A stretch of 64,000 bases of DNA. Source: Singulisphaera acidiphila DSM 18658. GTDB taxonomy: Bacteria > Planctomycetota > Planctomycetia > Isosphaerales > Isosphaeraceae. The stretch is from the NCBI RefSeq assembly GCF_000242455.2, contig NC_019892.1:558001-622000 (forward strand), in the 5' to 3' direction. The position numbers were made by a program, and so were the translations under genes. Of this stretch, positions 18,987 to 28,531 are shown in pieces. The notes under the pieces were generated by a model. The model did not search any database and had not been told where the DNA came from. It was given only the letters and a program-made list of their open reading frames with translations. How positions within the stretch are numbered: position 1 is the stretch's first letter; every line of letters starts with the position of its first letter.

Positions 18987-21983
18987 TTAGGGCGTGAAGA
19001 GGAATTCCGGGGAGTTGAGCATGGTCCAGAGCACGTCTTCGAGGCGGCGGCGCCAGGCTGCGTCGAGCCGATCGGTCGGCGGGTCGCCTCGCCTGGCTTC
19101 GGCTTCTCGCTCGACCTTGATCCGGTTCGCTTCCTCCGTCAGATGGTTCGACCACGAGACGTAGCGCGGCGGCCGGCGCTCCTTGGGGGCGGCCGGAGTG
19201 GGCGGTTCGAGCCTGCGATCGGAGTAGCCGTCCTGCAAGTAAGCGACAATCGACTTCCGTTCGTCGTCGAGCGGCTGGCGCGTCAGGATCCGCAGAAAGA
19301 GGCGATCCACCAGGCGTTCGAGGGGCTGGTCCTCGAGGGCGAGCTGGGTGATCCCGTGGTCGTCCGAGAGCCGGGTGAGCCAGACGCCCATCGTGCCGTT
19401 GGCGAGAACGGCGGGTTGGATCAGGTTGGGGGAGCTGTCCCGGGTCGTGAGCGCATCCTGCCGTGACGGACGCCAGCCGAACGCCTCGAGCACGTCGACA
19501 ACGGCCTGCACACGCGGCAGTGCGAGGCTCGGGCGGTCCCGCTCGTTCGACGTCGAGGCGAGCTGCCAGGCCCGACGCGGTTTGCCCAGGTTGATCGAGT
19601 TGGCGACGGCGCGGCGGCCGTCCAGGTCGAGATTGACCTCCTCGGTCTCGAACGGTTTGCCGGTCGCCTGGAAGAGGGAGTCGACGATCTGCTCGGCCGA
19701 CAGCCGCCGCTGCGCCCGGGCGGCGAAGTGGGGATCGGTCTCCGTCAGGGCGAGGTCCGACCCGCGCTGATAGGCGTGCGAGTTCAGGATCAGCCGGACG
19801 AGCCGCTTCAGGTCAAATTCCCCTCGGACCAGCTCGCGGCCCAGGTGGCGGAGCAACTCGGGATGCGAGGGGGAGCCTTTCTCCCAGTCGTCCACCGGAT
19901 CCACCAGCCCCCGGCCCATCAAACGCTTCCAGGCCCGGTTGGCGATGACCTGGGCGAACCGCTCGTTGCCAGGCCCCGTGATCAAGGCTGCCAGGCGATC
20001 GCGCGGGGTTGCGTCGCTCGGCAGATCCGCCTCGAGCAAGTTCGCCGGGGCGAATTCGGGGAATGGCCAGGCCGGCTGAACCACGGTCCCCGGCTTGAGC
20101 GTGACCTGGATCAGCGACTTACGCCCTTGGCCGTGGAGCTTGTCGAGGGGTACGCTGCTCGTTTTCGGCAGCTTGATCGGCTTCTCTCCAAGGAGGGCGG
20201 CAAGCTGGAAGAGATCTTGCTGGGTGGATTGGTGCGCGGGGGCGTCGTGGCAGCGGGCGCACTTCGTCTGTACGCCCAGAAAGGCCGCGCTCACGATCAC
20301 GGCCTTTTCCGCCATCGGGACGTCGTTCTGCGAGGCCATCGCGAAACCGGCCGGGCCGCCGAGACTCAGGCTGCCGCGCATCCGGATCAGCTCGGTCACG
20401 AACAGGTCCACCGGCTTGTTATCGAGCAGCGACTCATAGATCCACCAGCGGAACGGGCCGCTGTTGTTCAAGGTCGGGTTGAGGATGTTCGGGTTTTCCG
20501 CGAGCACGTCCTGCCAGTACCCCATCCACTGATCGGCCCAGCGCGGGTCGGCCAGGAGGCGATCGATCACGCGGGCCCGCTTGTCAGGGCCCGAGTCGGC
20601 GAGGAACTGGAGTGCCTCGGCCTCGGTCGGGATCACCCCCACGGTGTCGAGCGTGACCCGGCGGAGAAACGGCAGGTCGTCCGTCAGCGGCGTGATCGTC
20701 TGCTCGTGCAGCGGGCTCCACGAGGCCCCCTCCTCGATCCATTGCCTGAGGAGTTGAACCTCTTGAGCGGAGAGGCGATCCCCCTTGGGGGGCATGGCCT
20801 CGAGTTCGTCGGTACTCGTCACTCGGTCAATGAGCAGGCTCTCGTCCGGCTGGCCGGGCACAACGGCCGGCTCGCCCGAAGCACCCCCCTTTGTGACCCC
20901 TTCGCTCTGGTCGAGCCGGAGCTGACCGCGCACCTTCTGCCCCTGGTGGCAGGAAAAACATTTGGCTTCGAGAATGGGCCGGATTTGCTTGGGGAAGTCG
21001 ATCGTTCGCGTCGCCGCCGTCGGCCCGGCCGCCAGGGTCAGCTTCGCGCCGAGGAAGCGGTCGATGGCGTTGAAGCCCGGGATGTCCTTCGCCAGCTCCG
21101 GGACGATGGGATCAATCGTCGTGCTCAGCCACTGCCGCCCTCGCTCGCGCCGTTGGTCCCACTCGGCGGCGTGCTCGTGGAGTGCGGTGGCGCGGCGTTC
21201 CGCGTCCATCCGCCCGATCGCGAGCCCCTCCTCCCCGGCGAAGTCCTTCCAGCCGGCGTCGTTGTACGGCACGACTTTGTGCGGGGCGAGCAGGCGGAAC
21301 GAGTCCGACCCTTCCCGAGCGATCGCAACGACCGTTTCGCCCAGCTCGGGACGCCGGGCGCTCCCCTTTCGGCCTCCCACGATGGTCTCGAGGATGACGA
21401 GGTGCGTCCCTCCCGGGCTCGTGAAGGTCGTCCAGCTCTCGCGATTCCCTGGAGGAGCGAACCGAAAGTCAGGAGCGAGGTTCAAGCTGTCGTCGGGGAT
21501 CGTCGAGTGCCCGTCCGTGACGGGGGGTGGGAAGGGCGTTTTCAAGAGCAAGGTGCCATCGACGAGCAGTCGCGCTGCCCCACGACCCCGAAGCAGTATG
21601 CGGTGCTGCCCGGCCGGTAGGTCGACCTGAGCCACGGCGCGGAGCAAGAACGGGTTGGCGCGGTCCGCGCGAATCCCGGTGTCGATATATTTATAAGGGG
21701 TCCGGGAGAAGCCGAAGGCATCTGCCATGTACTCCTCCTGCGCCTTGAGCGCCGAGGGGGACCACGTGTCGTCGGGAGGAACGCCTTCCTCGCAAATCTC
21801 CACCAAGACACGATCCTTCGGCAGCCGATCGTTCTCCACCGAAGGGACGACGTGAAGCCCCTTTTCCGGCGGTGATTCCTGCTTCGGGACCGCCGGCCCG
21901 GCACCACTTCCGCCGATGACGCCCAGCGCGACGAGGATTCCTCTGACCAGCGGCCGGAGTCGTGGGAATGATGACATCGGCAA
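18987..21983 (-). CDS. planctomycete cytochrome c / DUF1549 / DUF1553 protein
   Basis: 998 residues. A signal peptide (about 1-30) is followed by a PA14-like N-terminal region (VAQVDLPAGQHRILLRGRGA, about 118-150). A PSCyt1 haem motif CFSCH lies at 342-346 within FPKQIRPILEAKCFSCHQG; AMPPKGDRLSAQE follows. DUF1549 begins near DDLPFLRRVTLDTVGVIPTE and includes a second CARCH. DUF1553 runs to the end, with GLVDPVDDWEKGSPSHPELL and ILNSHAYQRGSD. It heads the minus-strand operon with DUF1501 and DUF1080 genes. A response regulator/kinase pair in the same orientation lies directly upstream. Confidence 0.95.
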   Translation of the reverse strand: MPMSSFPRLRPLVRGILVALGVIGGSGAGPAVPKQESPPEKGLHVVPSVENDRLPKDRVLVEICEEGVPPDDTWSPSALKAQEEYMADAFGFSRTPYKYIDTGIRADRANPFLLRAVAQVDLPAGQHRILLRGRGAARLLVDGTLLLKTPFPPPVTDGHSTIPDDSLNLAPDFRFAPPGNRESWTTFTSPGGTHLVILETIVGGRKGSARRPELGETVVAIAREGSDSFRLLAPHKVVPYNDAGWKDFAGEEGLAIGRMDAERRATALHEHAAEWDQRRERGRQWLSTTIDPIVPELAKDIPGFNAIDRFLGAKLTLAAGPTAATRTIDFPKQIRPILEAKCFSCHQGQKVRGQLRLDQSEGVTKGGASGEPAVVPGQPDESLLIDRVTSTDELEAMPPKGDRLSAQEVQLLRQWIEEGASWSPLHEQTITPLTDDLPFLRRVTLDTVGVIPTEAEALQFLADSGPDKRARVIDRLLADPRWADQWMGYWQDVLAENPNILNPTLNNSGPFRWWIYESLLDNKPVDLFVTELIRMRGSLSLGGPAGFAMASQNDVPMAEKAVIVSAAFLGVQTKCARCHDAPAHQSTQQDLFQLAALLGEKPIKLPKTSSVPLDKLHGQGRKSLIQVTLKPGTVVQPAWPFPEFAPANLLEADLPSDATPRDRLAALITGPGNERFAQVIANRAWKRLMGRGLVDPVDDWEKGSPSHPELLRHLGRELVRGEFDLKRLVRLILNSHAYQRGSDLALTETDPHFAARAQRRLSAEQIVDSLFQATGKPFETEEVNLDLDGRRAVANSINLGKPRRAWQLASTSNERDRPSLALPRVQAVVDVLEAFGWRPSRQDALTTRDSSPNLIQPAVLANGTMGVWLTRLSDDHGITQLALEDQPLERLVDRLFLRILTRQPLDDERKSIVAYLQDGYSDRRLEPPTPAAPKERRPPRYVSWSNHLTEEANRIKVEREAEARRGDPPTDRLDAAWRRRLEDVLWTMLNSPEFLFTP

Positions 21984-22165
21984 ACCTGCTGAGGGTTTTT
22001 GGGAAGGCGGGAGCGGGGCGACCTGGAATCACAGTATGCGAAAGAGAGAGGCTCGTCGATCCAACCCAAGAGGGATCTTGAGCTAACACTTTCGTGTCAG
22101 TATTCGTATGAGCAGTAAATGGCGGTCCCAGGGAAATTGAATTCCAGGGCATTGGAATAGCCGAA

Positions 22166-22813
22166 TCAGTCCAACGCGATCAGGCCCCGGCGAACCGCCT
22201 CGGCGACGGCCTGGGCGCGATCACCCACCTGCAGTTTCTGCATCAGGTTGCTGACGTGGCGTTTGACCGTGTCCTCGGCGATGAAGAGGGTCGCGCCGAT
22301 TTCTTTATTGCTTCGGCCGTGTCGGATGAGTTGGAGGATCTCCCGCTCTCGGGGGGTCAGCTCCGATTGGGTCAGGCGCTCGGCCAGCCGCTCGGTGAGC
22401 AGCGGCGGCAAGTAGCGGTTCCCGGCCGCCACCGTCCGGATCGCGGTCAGCAATTCGGTACGCGGTGCGGTCTTGAGGAGATACCCCTTGGCCCCGACCC
22501 GCATGGCCTGGTAGATCTCTTCATTTCTGGCAAATGTCGAAAAAATAAGTACTTTCGCTTCGGGGAACTCGCCGCGCAACTGCTCTGTCGTGCCGATGCC
22601 GTTGATGCCTGTCAGCATGAAATCCATGAGCACCACGGCCGGCCGATGCCGGCGGTAGAGGGCGAGCACCTCTTCACCGCACTCAGCCTCTGCCACCACC
22701 GTCAGATCGGCCTCGAGACCGAGCGATGCGGCCAGCCCGCTCCGGACGACGAAATGGTCATCCACCACCAGGATTGTGATCGCGGTCGACGGAAGCATCG
22801 CCTCTTCATCCAT
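22166..22813 (-). CDS. NarL/FixJ-family response regulator (LuxR HTH)
   Basis: 215 residues. The receiver domain (about 12-130) has D18-D19 and phospho-acceptor D64 (VVLMDFMLTGING), with K in GYLLKTAPRTEL. A LuxR-type helix-turn-helix lies at about 150-205 (LTPREREILQLIRHGRSNKEIGATLFIAEDTVKRHVSNLMQKL). The start overlaps the end of the kinase gene by 8 bp, so the two are coupled. The second ATG (22798) is an alternative start. The operon directly downstream on the same strand (DUF1549/DUF1553) is a possible target by position only. Confidence 0.95.
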   Translation of the reverse strand: MDEEAMLPSTAITILVVDDHFVVRSGLAASLGLEADLTVVAEAECGEEVLALYRRHRPAVVLMDFMLTGINGIGTTEQLRGEFPEAKVLIFSTFARNEEIYQAMRVGAKGYLLKTAPRTELLTAIRTVAAGNRYLPPLLTERLAERLTQSELTPREREILQLIRHGRSNKEIGATLFIAEDTVKRHVSNLMQKLQVGDRAQAVAEAVRRGLIALD

Positions 22814-24842
22814 GTCGTGGTCCCTCCTGGAGTGGCCGTGTTCGGGGAACGGTCACCTTGATCGTCGTCCCTTGGCCCGGCCTGCTCGTCAGGTCGAGTT
22901 GAGCGCCCATCTTCCGCGCTCGCTCGCGGACGCCGATCAGACCGAAGTGCCCCAACTTCGCGGCGGCCGGCCCGTTCGCCTCGAAACCGCAGCCATCATC
23001 CTGAATGCGCAACGAGACGGCTTCCGGATTATAGGATAAGGCGATGGCAATCGTGCCGGGATCGGCATGCTTGAGAGCGTTGGTGATCGCCTCCTGGGCA
23101 ATCCGCAGCAGGTTGTGTTCGACGGGACCGGGGAGGGGCCAGGACGTACCGGTCACGGTGAGATCCAAGGTCGTGGTCGGCGATCCTTGCAATTCCCGGG
23201 TGGAAAGCGCCAGCCTTTCTCCCAGGTCGCGCGGGCCGTCGTCCTGTTCGCGGAGGTCCCAGACCAGGATCCGGAGCTCGACATGGATTCGGTCGACCAG
23301 GTGCCGGGCCGCTTCGAGGATGGCGAGCAGCCGGGGGGTGGCCACGCTTGCGGCGGCGTCGAGTCGCAAGGCGAGGCCGACGAGTTCCTGCTCCAGCGTG
23401 TCGTGGACTTCTCGGGCGATCCGCTGGCGTTCGTCGAGGACGATTTCGCGGGCCAGTTGCGTGCGAATGATGGCTGTCTGTTCCCGGATCCGTCGCCGCA
23501 ACCGGAAGACCCAGATCAAGGCGGCCACCGTTGCCGAGACGAGGGCCCCCACCGCTGCCGTGAGCCGTTGCGGGGTCCACCAGGAGGGGGACCGGAGCCG
23601 TTGAATGTCGTCGGGCGAGCGGGCCCAGAGGTCGAACGAGACGGGTTGAACCCGGTAGCCCCGGTCGGTGGTTGTGCCTGCGATCCGGCAGATTCCGCTG
23701 ACCGAGAGCCGGCTCCCCTGGGTCCACTGGGGGCGCGGGCCGCTCGGGCAGCGAACCCGGAACGCGGTCTCCCCCGCCTGGATCGTGAGCACCACCCCCT
23801 CGGTTCCGGCGTAGCTTGCCGCAAGCTCCCCCTCCAACTCCACCAGGTCGGCGTCGCGGATCCCGGTCAGCAGGTTTTTCACTGTCACCCGATGAGGTGC
23901 GGGGGCTGGCTCTTTCCCCACTCGCCTGGTCGTCGCGTCCGCGAGGAAGGCGCGAAAGGGCCCCATCTCGGGAAATCCGAGGACCTCGATCACATCGCCC
24001 GGCTGAAACGTCTCGCTGAGCCTTGACTCGACCATGAGCCCCCGCCCTCCCCCCCGAAGGAAGATCGGCTCACGAGGTTGATGGCTGAGGACGATCCCGC
24101 GGACCTTGACCCTGCGGTCCGAACCGCCGTTGGGGGTGAATCGGAGCTGGTCGTCTACCGAAACCACGGGAAGCCGAGCCGGATCGGGGGGCGTGTCGAG
24201 GATCGCCACGTCGCGATAGCTTCGGACCTTGAGGTGGGGGAGAACCAGTTGGCGGCGATCGTTGATGAATCCGGCGGACAGCCCCTGGACCCGCAACCGG
24301 GCGTCCACCAGGTCGAGGTGGCCAGGGGGAACCTCGTCGATTCGAACCTCCACCGGGCTCGACCCTGACGCCAGCCGCAAGACCGACGTGTTTTCCCCGG
24401 TCACCGTCACCGAACGCCCGATCCCCTCGAGCTCGATCCACTGGTAATGATAGCGGCCCGACGCCAGGACGTCGGCCGTGATCGGCAGAGGAGTCGGGAA
24501 CTCGCCCGGCCCGAGCACCTCCACTTTGGTGGCCTTGATCCCCGGGACGTACAGCCCCGAAAACGTTTTCCCTTCGATGAGGACGCGATGCCCCCACTTC
24601 CAGTCGGGATGTCGCGGCAGCCCCTGATAGAACGTCCCGCCCGTGTCGTCCTGCACAAACGTCGTGGCGCCTGCATCAAAGTAGGTGATCACCGCCTCAA
24701 GCCGGACAGGTAACCCCAACGCCGCCTTGCCCGGGGCCAAAAGCCGAATCTCGCGGGCCTTCGTGAGTAAGGGCGCTGGCGGATCGGCTGAGGAGCTGTC
24801 CCGAGCCTGACCGCACAGCGCGGCAACCAGAATCCACCACAA
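22806..24842 (-). CDS. NarX/DegS-type sensor histidine kinase with OB-fold-like extracytoplasmic region
   Basis: 678 residues. A short signal sequence precedes a long extracytoplasmic region (about 25-425) built of repeated OB-like units, e.g. RLEAVITYFDAGATTFVQDDTGGTFYQG, VKVRGIVLSHQPREPIFL, VELEGELAASYAGTEGVVL. One membrane helix lies at about 427-447. HisKA_3 dimerisation has H480 in RQRIAREVHDTLEQELVGLAL, and the HATPase domain contains EAITNALKHADP, IQDDGCGFE and HFGLIGVRERARKMGA. This is the HPK7/NarX architecture pairing with the LuxR-type regulator it overlaps. The ligand of the OB-like region is unknown. Confidence 0.93.
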   Translation of the reverse strand: MWWILVAALCGQARDSSSADPPAPLLTKAREIRLLAPGKAALGLPVRLEAVITYFDAGATTFVQDDTGGTFYQGLPRHPDWKWGHRVLIEGKTFSGLYVPGIKATKVEVLGPGEFPTPLPITADVLASGRYHYQWIELEGIGRSVTVTGENTSVLRLASGSSPVEVRIDEVPPGHLDLVDARLRVQGLSAGFINDRRQLVLPHLKVRSYRDVAILDTPPDPARLPVVSVDDQLRFTPNGGSDRRVKVRGIVLSHQPREPIFLRGGGRGLMVESRLSETFQPGDVIEVLGFPEMGPFRAFLADATTRRVGKEPAPAPHRVTVKNLLTGIRDADLVELEGELAASYAGTEGVVLTIQAGETAFRVRCPSGPRPQWTQGSRLSVSGICRIAGTTTDRGYRVQPVSFDLWARSPDDIQRLRSPSWWTPQRLTAAVGALVSATVAALIWVFRLRRRIREQTAIIRTQLAREIVLDERQRIAREVHDTLEQELVGLALRLDAAASVATPRLLAILEAARHLVDRIHVELRILVWDLREQDDGPRDLGERLALSTRELQGSPTTTLDLTVTGTSWPLPGPVEHNLLRIAQEAITNALKHADPGTIAIALSYNPEAVSLRIQDDGCGFEANGPAAAKLGHFGLIGVRERARKMGAQLDLTSRPGQGTTIKVTVPRTRPLQEGPRHG

Positions 24843-24961
24843 CGCAGGGTGACCTCATGGCGGTACTTGTGATGGGGCGATAGATCGATCAATGATCCTG
24901 AATGGGCCGCTCGGCGACTTCGATGGCGAGGAGTAGGAGTCAGTCGCCCCTGGTCAGAAGA

Positions 24962-25648
24962 TTATCGCCCCGTCGGATTCTCTTCGCGATCCGCTCGGCT
25001 TGCTTCCAGTTCCGCGGGCAGTTTCGCATGGTCCGAGAGGACGAATGGCTCTTCGCCCGTCACACTCCAGAAGAGCCGGGGCGGACCGATCGGATAGGTC
25101 TTGCCGGAGGCCCAGGTGTGGTAGACCTTGCCCCAGAGGGGCCGGACTCCGGTCATGGTCTTTTTCGCCTCGGCCCCGACTTGGGTGAGGCTCTTCAGCA
25201 AGCCGGAGTCGACCTCGAACTTGTGGTCGTGCCAATAGGCCTGTTCCTCGGGGGGCATCTTCTGGTAGAGCGCATCGCTGACGAGGTACTCGATGCCGAT
25301 GAGTCGGGCCTCCGGTCCGTTGCCATCGTAGAGAATACACTGGGCCACGTCGTCGTTCAGGGGCTTGCAGTAGTGATAGGCCACCTGGGCATGTTCCGGT
25401 AGGTCCTTCAGGAGGTGGACTCCGGCGAAGGCCAGCGGGCAATGGAGGACCTCCTGAATCGGGGCCTTGACGCTCATCAAGGGCTGGCCGTGAGCGGCAG
25501 CGGCGTCGGCCTTCCCATCATCGGCCCGGACCGGGGCCGGCCTTGTGAGGCTGGTCAGGAGCGCCCCTGCCGCCATGCCGAACAGGCAGGCGAGCAGGAC
25601 GGCCAACGGGGGGCGAGACTTCGACAAGGACCACGGCTTTCCTCGCAT
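24962..25648 (-). CDS. secreted DUF1264 protein, homologue of plant oil-body-associated proteins
   Basis: About 228 residues. The N-terminus has a signal or anchor (LAVLLACLFGMAAGALLTSL). The DUF1264 core follows: FAGVHLLKDLPEHAQVAYHYCKPLNDDVAQCILYDGN, ARLIGIEYLVSDALYQKMPPEEQAYWHDHKFEVDSGLL, and GKVYHTWASG with LPIG-like YPIGPP. These match the pattern known from oil-body-associated proteins (H-x-Y-C, YD, E-Y, W-H-x-H). The start at 25648 is chosen because GAGGAG lies 6-7 bases upstream; the longer frame to 25687 lacks this. Molecular function of the family is not established. It lies downstream of the rhodanese gene on the same strand, 88 bp away. Confidence 0.85.
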   Translation of the reverse strand: MRGKPWSLSKSRPPLAVLLACLFGMAAGALLTSLTRPAPVRADDGKADAAAAHGQPLMSVKAPIQEVLHCPLAFAGVHLLKDLPEHAQVAYHYCKPLNDDVAQCILYDGNGPEARLIGIEYLVSDALYQKMPPEEQAYWHDHKFEVDSGLLKSLTQVGAEAKKTMTGVRPLWGKVYHTWASGKTYPIGPPRLFWSVTGEEPFVLSDHAKLPAELEASRADREENPTGR

Positions 25649-25736
25649 GGCGATCTCCTCGAAGGGGGAACGTGCGATCACTCTCAAAAAAAAGGGGCCA
25701 TTTCACGCGGTTGCGAGTCAGAGGCTGGGCGGGCGT

Positions 25737-26294
25737 TCATTGGGAGCAGGTGGTTGCTTCGGTGTTGACCCGGTTCCAAGGCATCCGGGCGAGGATCATC
25801 CCCATGCCGCAGGTGTCGGTGACCCCGGCAAAGACCAGGCCCGCTCCGACGAACGCGGCCAGGCCGAGGAACCCAGGGTGGACGAACGCCCCGAGCGCGG
25901 TGCCGAGGACGACCAGCGACCCGGCGGCGATCCGCACCTGGCGTTCGAGCGAGACCGTCTTCTCCCCCCGGACGACCGGCAAACCGGCCTGCTCCCAGGC
26001 GAGGGTGCCCCCTTCGACGTTGACGACGTTGGTGAATCCGGCGGCGTGGAACTTCTCGGCCGCCGACCGGCCTCGGCTCCCTGACCGGCAGATCGTGTAG
26101 ACCGTGGCGTCCGTCGGGGTGTCGCGGGCTTCCATGATGGCCCTGGGGTCGAGAGTCTCCAGCGGCACCAGGCGGGCGGGCTCGGCGTGTACTTCGCGGT
26201 ACTCGGCCGGGGTTCGTACATCGATCAGGTCGACCGGATTCCCCCTGCGCCGCAATTCCTCGAGTTCCGTCGGTCTGATCGTTGGGATGCTCAT
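25737..26294 (-). CDS. rhodanese-domain protein with C-terminal DUF2892 membrane segment (YgaP-like)
   Basis: 185 residues. The rhodanese domain (about 5-110) shows VDLIDVRTPAEYREVHAEPARLVPLETLDP and an active-site loop with catalytic C69 (YTICRSGSRGRSA). WEQAGLPVVRGE closes it. Residues about 122-175 form the DUF2892 module with two hydrophobic segments (AAGSLVVLGTALGAFV, LAAFVGAGLVFAGVTDTCGMGMILARMPWNR). The combination equals that of YgaP-type membrane sulfurtransferases. It is divergent from the rhomboid gene with 154 bp between them. Confidence 0.93.
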   Translation of the reverse strand: MSIPTIRPTELEELRRRGNPVDLIDVRTPAEYREVHAEPARLVPLETLDPRAIMEARDTPTDATVYTICRSGSRGRSAAEKFHAAGFTNVVNVEGGTLAWEQAGLPVVRGEKTVSLERQVRIAAGSLVVLGTALGAFVHPGFLGLAAFVGAGLVFAGVTDTCGMGMILARMPWNRVNTEATTCSQ

Positions 26295-26448
26295 CGCGGT
26301 GCCTCTTCATTTCGACTTCGCTGGCAAGGTTGACCTCAACGGTTCTCGAAGAGGACCATCTCCTTCCCGTCATCCTATCGTGAAACCACGATCTTGGCCT
26401 CTGGGGCTCCAGGTCGTTGAGCTTTCCTCGGGTGAGACCAGGCCAAAA

Positions 26449-28416
26449 ATGATGTCGCTGGCGGCGTCTCATGGGTACGATGGCCGGACTTATCCCCTTG
26501 AGGTCGTCGACGATGAGATCCGCCGGGAACGGCTCCGGGACAACGCCCTGACGGGCGGGTTGGCGGTGGCTCCGGTTGCCAAAGGGGTAAAAGAGGGAGC
26601 GCGGATTGCGATGGAAGAGATCTTGCCCGGGCCCGCCGACGATGTCCTGACCTTCGATCACGTCGCCTGGGTCTACTGCGCCATCTTGGGGCAGCAGGGG
26701 CACGGTTGGGTTGCTCCGCGGATCCCTCAGCCGGTCCTGGTCGCAGCCGTCTCGAGCTATCTGAGCCTCGCGGATGATGAGACCCTGCTGGCGATCGTCG
26801 GAAAGGGACTGAACAACGTTCCCACCCAAAGCTGTGCCCTGACGACGAAGCGGATCTATTGGGCGGGCGACCCTCGGCAGGACGAGGCGGAGTGGGACGA
26901 TGCGGATCACCCGGACGCGCAGGCGGTCGGCCGTCCTCCGTTGCGGTGCGAGTACCTCGCCTACAAGGATTTGCCCGAGGCGCTCGACCTGACCGGCGTA
27001 CTCTCCAAGGTGATCGACCTCGGCGAAGGGCGGCAGATCAACCTGGGGGCGAATATCCCCCTCCTCCAAGCCTTGATCGGGTTCCTCAAGGAGGTCCGGT
27101 CGGTCATGGTCGGTGAGAAGCCCCTGCCCCACCTCATCCCGGTGGCCGCCGATCAGGTACGCTTGCAATGGCCAGCGGTGCTCGCCGCCGATGCCGAGGC
27201 GCGGACGCTCCAGGCTGCGATCCGGGGTTACCACGCTCAGACCCTGGTCGCCAAGCGTGCGGTGGTCACCCCCTTGATGGCGGCGGCCTGCGTGCTCGTC
27301 TACGTCGCGATGGTCGCGCGGGGGGTCTCGCCCATCGACCCGTCCCCCCGCGTCATGCTCGACTGGGGTGCGAGTTTCGGTCCCTCGGTGGTTTTCGACA
27401 GGCAGGTCTGGCGGCTCCTGACCAGCATGTTCCTCCACTTCGGCCTGATTCACCTGGCGATGAACCTGTGGTGCCTGCTCACGACCGGCCCCGTAGTGGA
27501 GCGGTTCTTCGGCCACCTCGGCTTCGCTGCGCTCTACGTGCTCTCGGGCCTGGGGGGGGCGGCCGCCAGCCTGTTCGTCCATCCGACCTTTATCTGTGCG
27601 GGGGCCTCGGGTGCGATCTTCGGGGTGTTTGGCGGCTTGCTCGGCTTCCTCGCCATCCGTCACCGCGACGTGCCCCCTGCGATCTTGCAACCGATGCGTT
27701 CCGGGACGCTTGCGTTCCTGGGCTACAACGTGCTCTTCGGCCTGACCAGTTCGACGATCGACATGGCCGCCCATCTCGGTGGATTGGCCACGGGCTTCGT
27801 CGTCGGACTTGTCCTGGCCGACGGCCGGATCAACCGGCCCGATCGCGTGGGGCTCTTGCGTCGGGTCGCGGTCATTGCGGTGCTCTCGGCCGGGCTTGTT
27901 CTGCTCACCAGGCAAACGATTGAACGCGCACGCGATCGAATCATGGCCGACCCCACCATGGGGCCTCAACTCGAGTCGGCCCTGAATGCCGGGCCTGCGT
28001 GGAATGCGTTCCAGCAGGCCTTGGCACCCCTCTTTCCGGAGTTCGACCGCATCTCTCGGGAAACCGAGCGGGTCATCAGTGAAATCGATCAGGGCGATGT
28101 GCCGGCGAGTCGAATCGAGCCGACGCTCGATCATCTGATCGCCGACTCGGAGAGCCTTGGGCGACGCCTCGAGACCCTGCCGGTGGGCAATCCGGAGATC
28201 CGGGCCATGTCCGATCACCTGGTTATGGCGAAGACGCATCAGCATCAATCCCTGGTTCTCTTGAAGCGGTTCGTCTCCGACAAAGATGCGAGCCTGCTCA
28301 AGGGGCCGGACGGCCTGGATGCGTCATTCAAGGCCTACGCCAAAGAGTTCGAGGAATTCCGAAAGTTGCGTGAGGCCTATTTCAAGACACATCAATTGAC
28401 TTTGCAAGAACCTTGA
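26449..28416 (+). CDS. rhomboid-family intramembrane protease with long N-terminal cytoplasmic region
   Basis: 655 residues when started at the ATG pair 26449/26452; an open frame extends to 26104 but overlaps the divergent rhodanese gene antisense. Residues 1 to about 270 are soluble and unrecognised (YLSLADDETLLAIVGKGL ... ALTTKRIYW suggests a PH-like or short-domain fold). The rhomboid core has six to seven helices: HFGLIHLAMNLWCLLTTGPVVE, catalytic S387 in CAGASGAIFGVFGG and H442 in DMAAHLGGLATGF. A C-terminal helical region (about 510-655) resembles a coiled coil. The catalytic dyad is intact. A fused sensing role for the N-terminus is a guess. Confidence 0.88.
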   Translation: MMSLAASHGYDGRTYPLEVVDDEIRRERLRDNALTGGLAVAPVAKGVKEGARIAMEEILPGPADDVLTFDHVAWVYCAILGQQGHGWVAPRIPQPVLVAAVSSYLSLADDETLLAIVGKGLNNVPTQSCALTTKRIYWAGDPRQDEAEWDDADHPDAQAVGRPPLRCEYLAYKDLPEALDLTGVLSKVIDLGEGRQINLGANIPLLQALIGFLKEVRSVMVGEKPLPHLIPVAADQVRLQWPAVLAADAEARTLQAAIRGYHAQTLVAKRAVVTPLMAAACVLVYVAMVARGVSPIDPSPRVMLDWGASFGPSVVFDRQVWRLLTSMFLHFGLIHLAMNLWCLLTTGPVVERFFGHLGFAALYVLSGLGGAAASLFVHPTFICAGASGAIFGVFGGLLGFLAIRHRDVPPAILQPMRSGTLAFLGYNVLFGLTSSTIDMAAHLGGLATGFVVGLVLADGRINRPDRVGLLRRVAVIAVLSAGLVLLTRQTIERARDRIMADPTMGPQLESALNAGPAWNAFQQALAPLFPEFDRISRETERVISEIDQGDVPASRIEPTLDHLIADSESLGRRLETLPVGNPEIRAMSDHLVMAKTHQHQSLVLLKRFVSDKDASLLKGPDGLDASFKAYAKEFEEFRKLREAYFKTHQLTLQEP

Positions 28417-28531
28417 GGCCTGCCTTTTTCTTGGACTTCTGCCTGTCGATACGGCGAGGCCGTTGGAATGCCTCGCCGGCGCCGGCAAAGGGTGAACGAA
28501 CGAGCGACCGGTCGAAGGGGGACGAAGGACG

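Noticed and set aside
19728..21620. Plus-strand frame of 630 codons
   Set aside because: Antisense shadow of the DUF1549/DUF1553 gene.
25684..28248. Minus-strand open frame of 854 codons
   Set aside because: It is antisense to the rhomboid gene and overlaps the rhodanese gene in another frame; its composition is Arg/Asp/Gly-rich shadow sequence.
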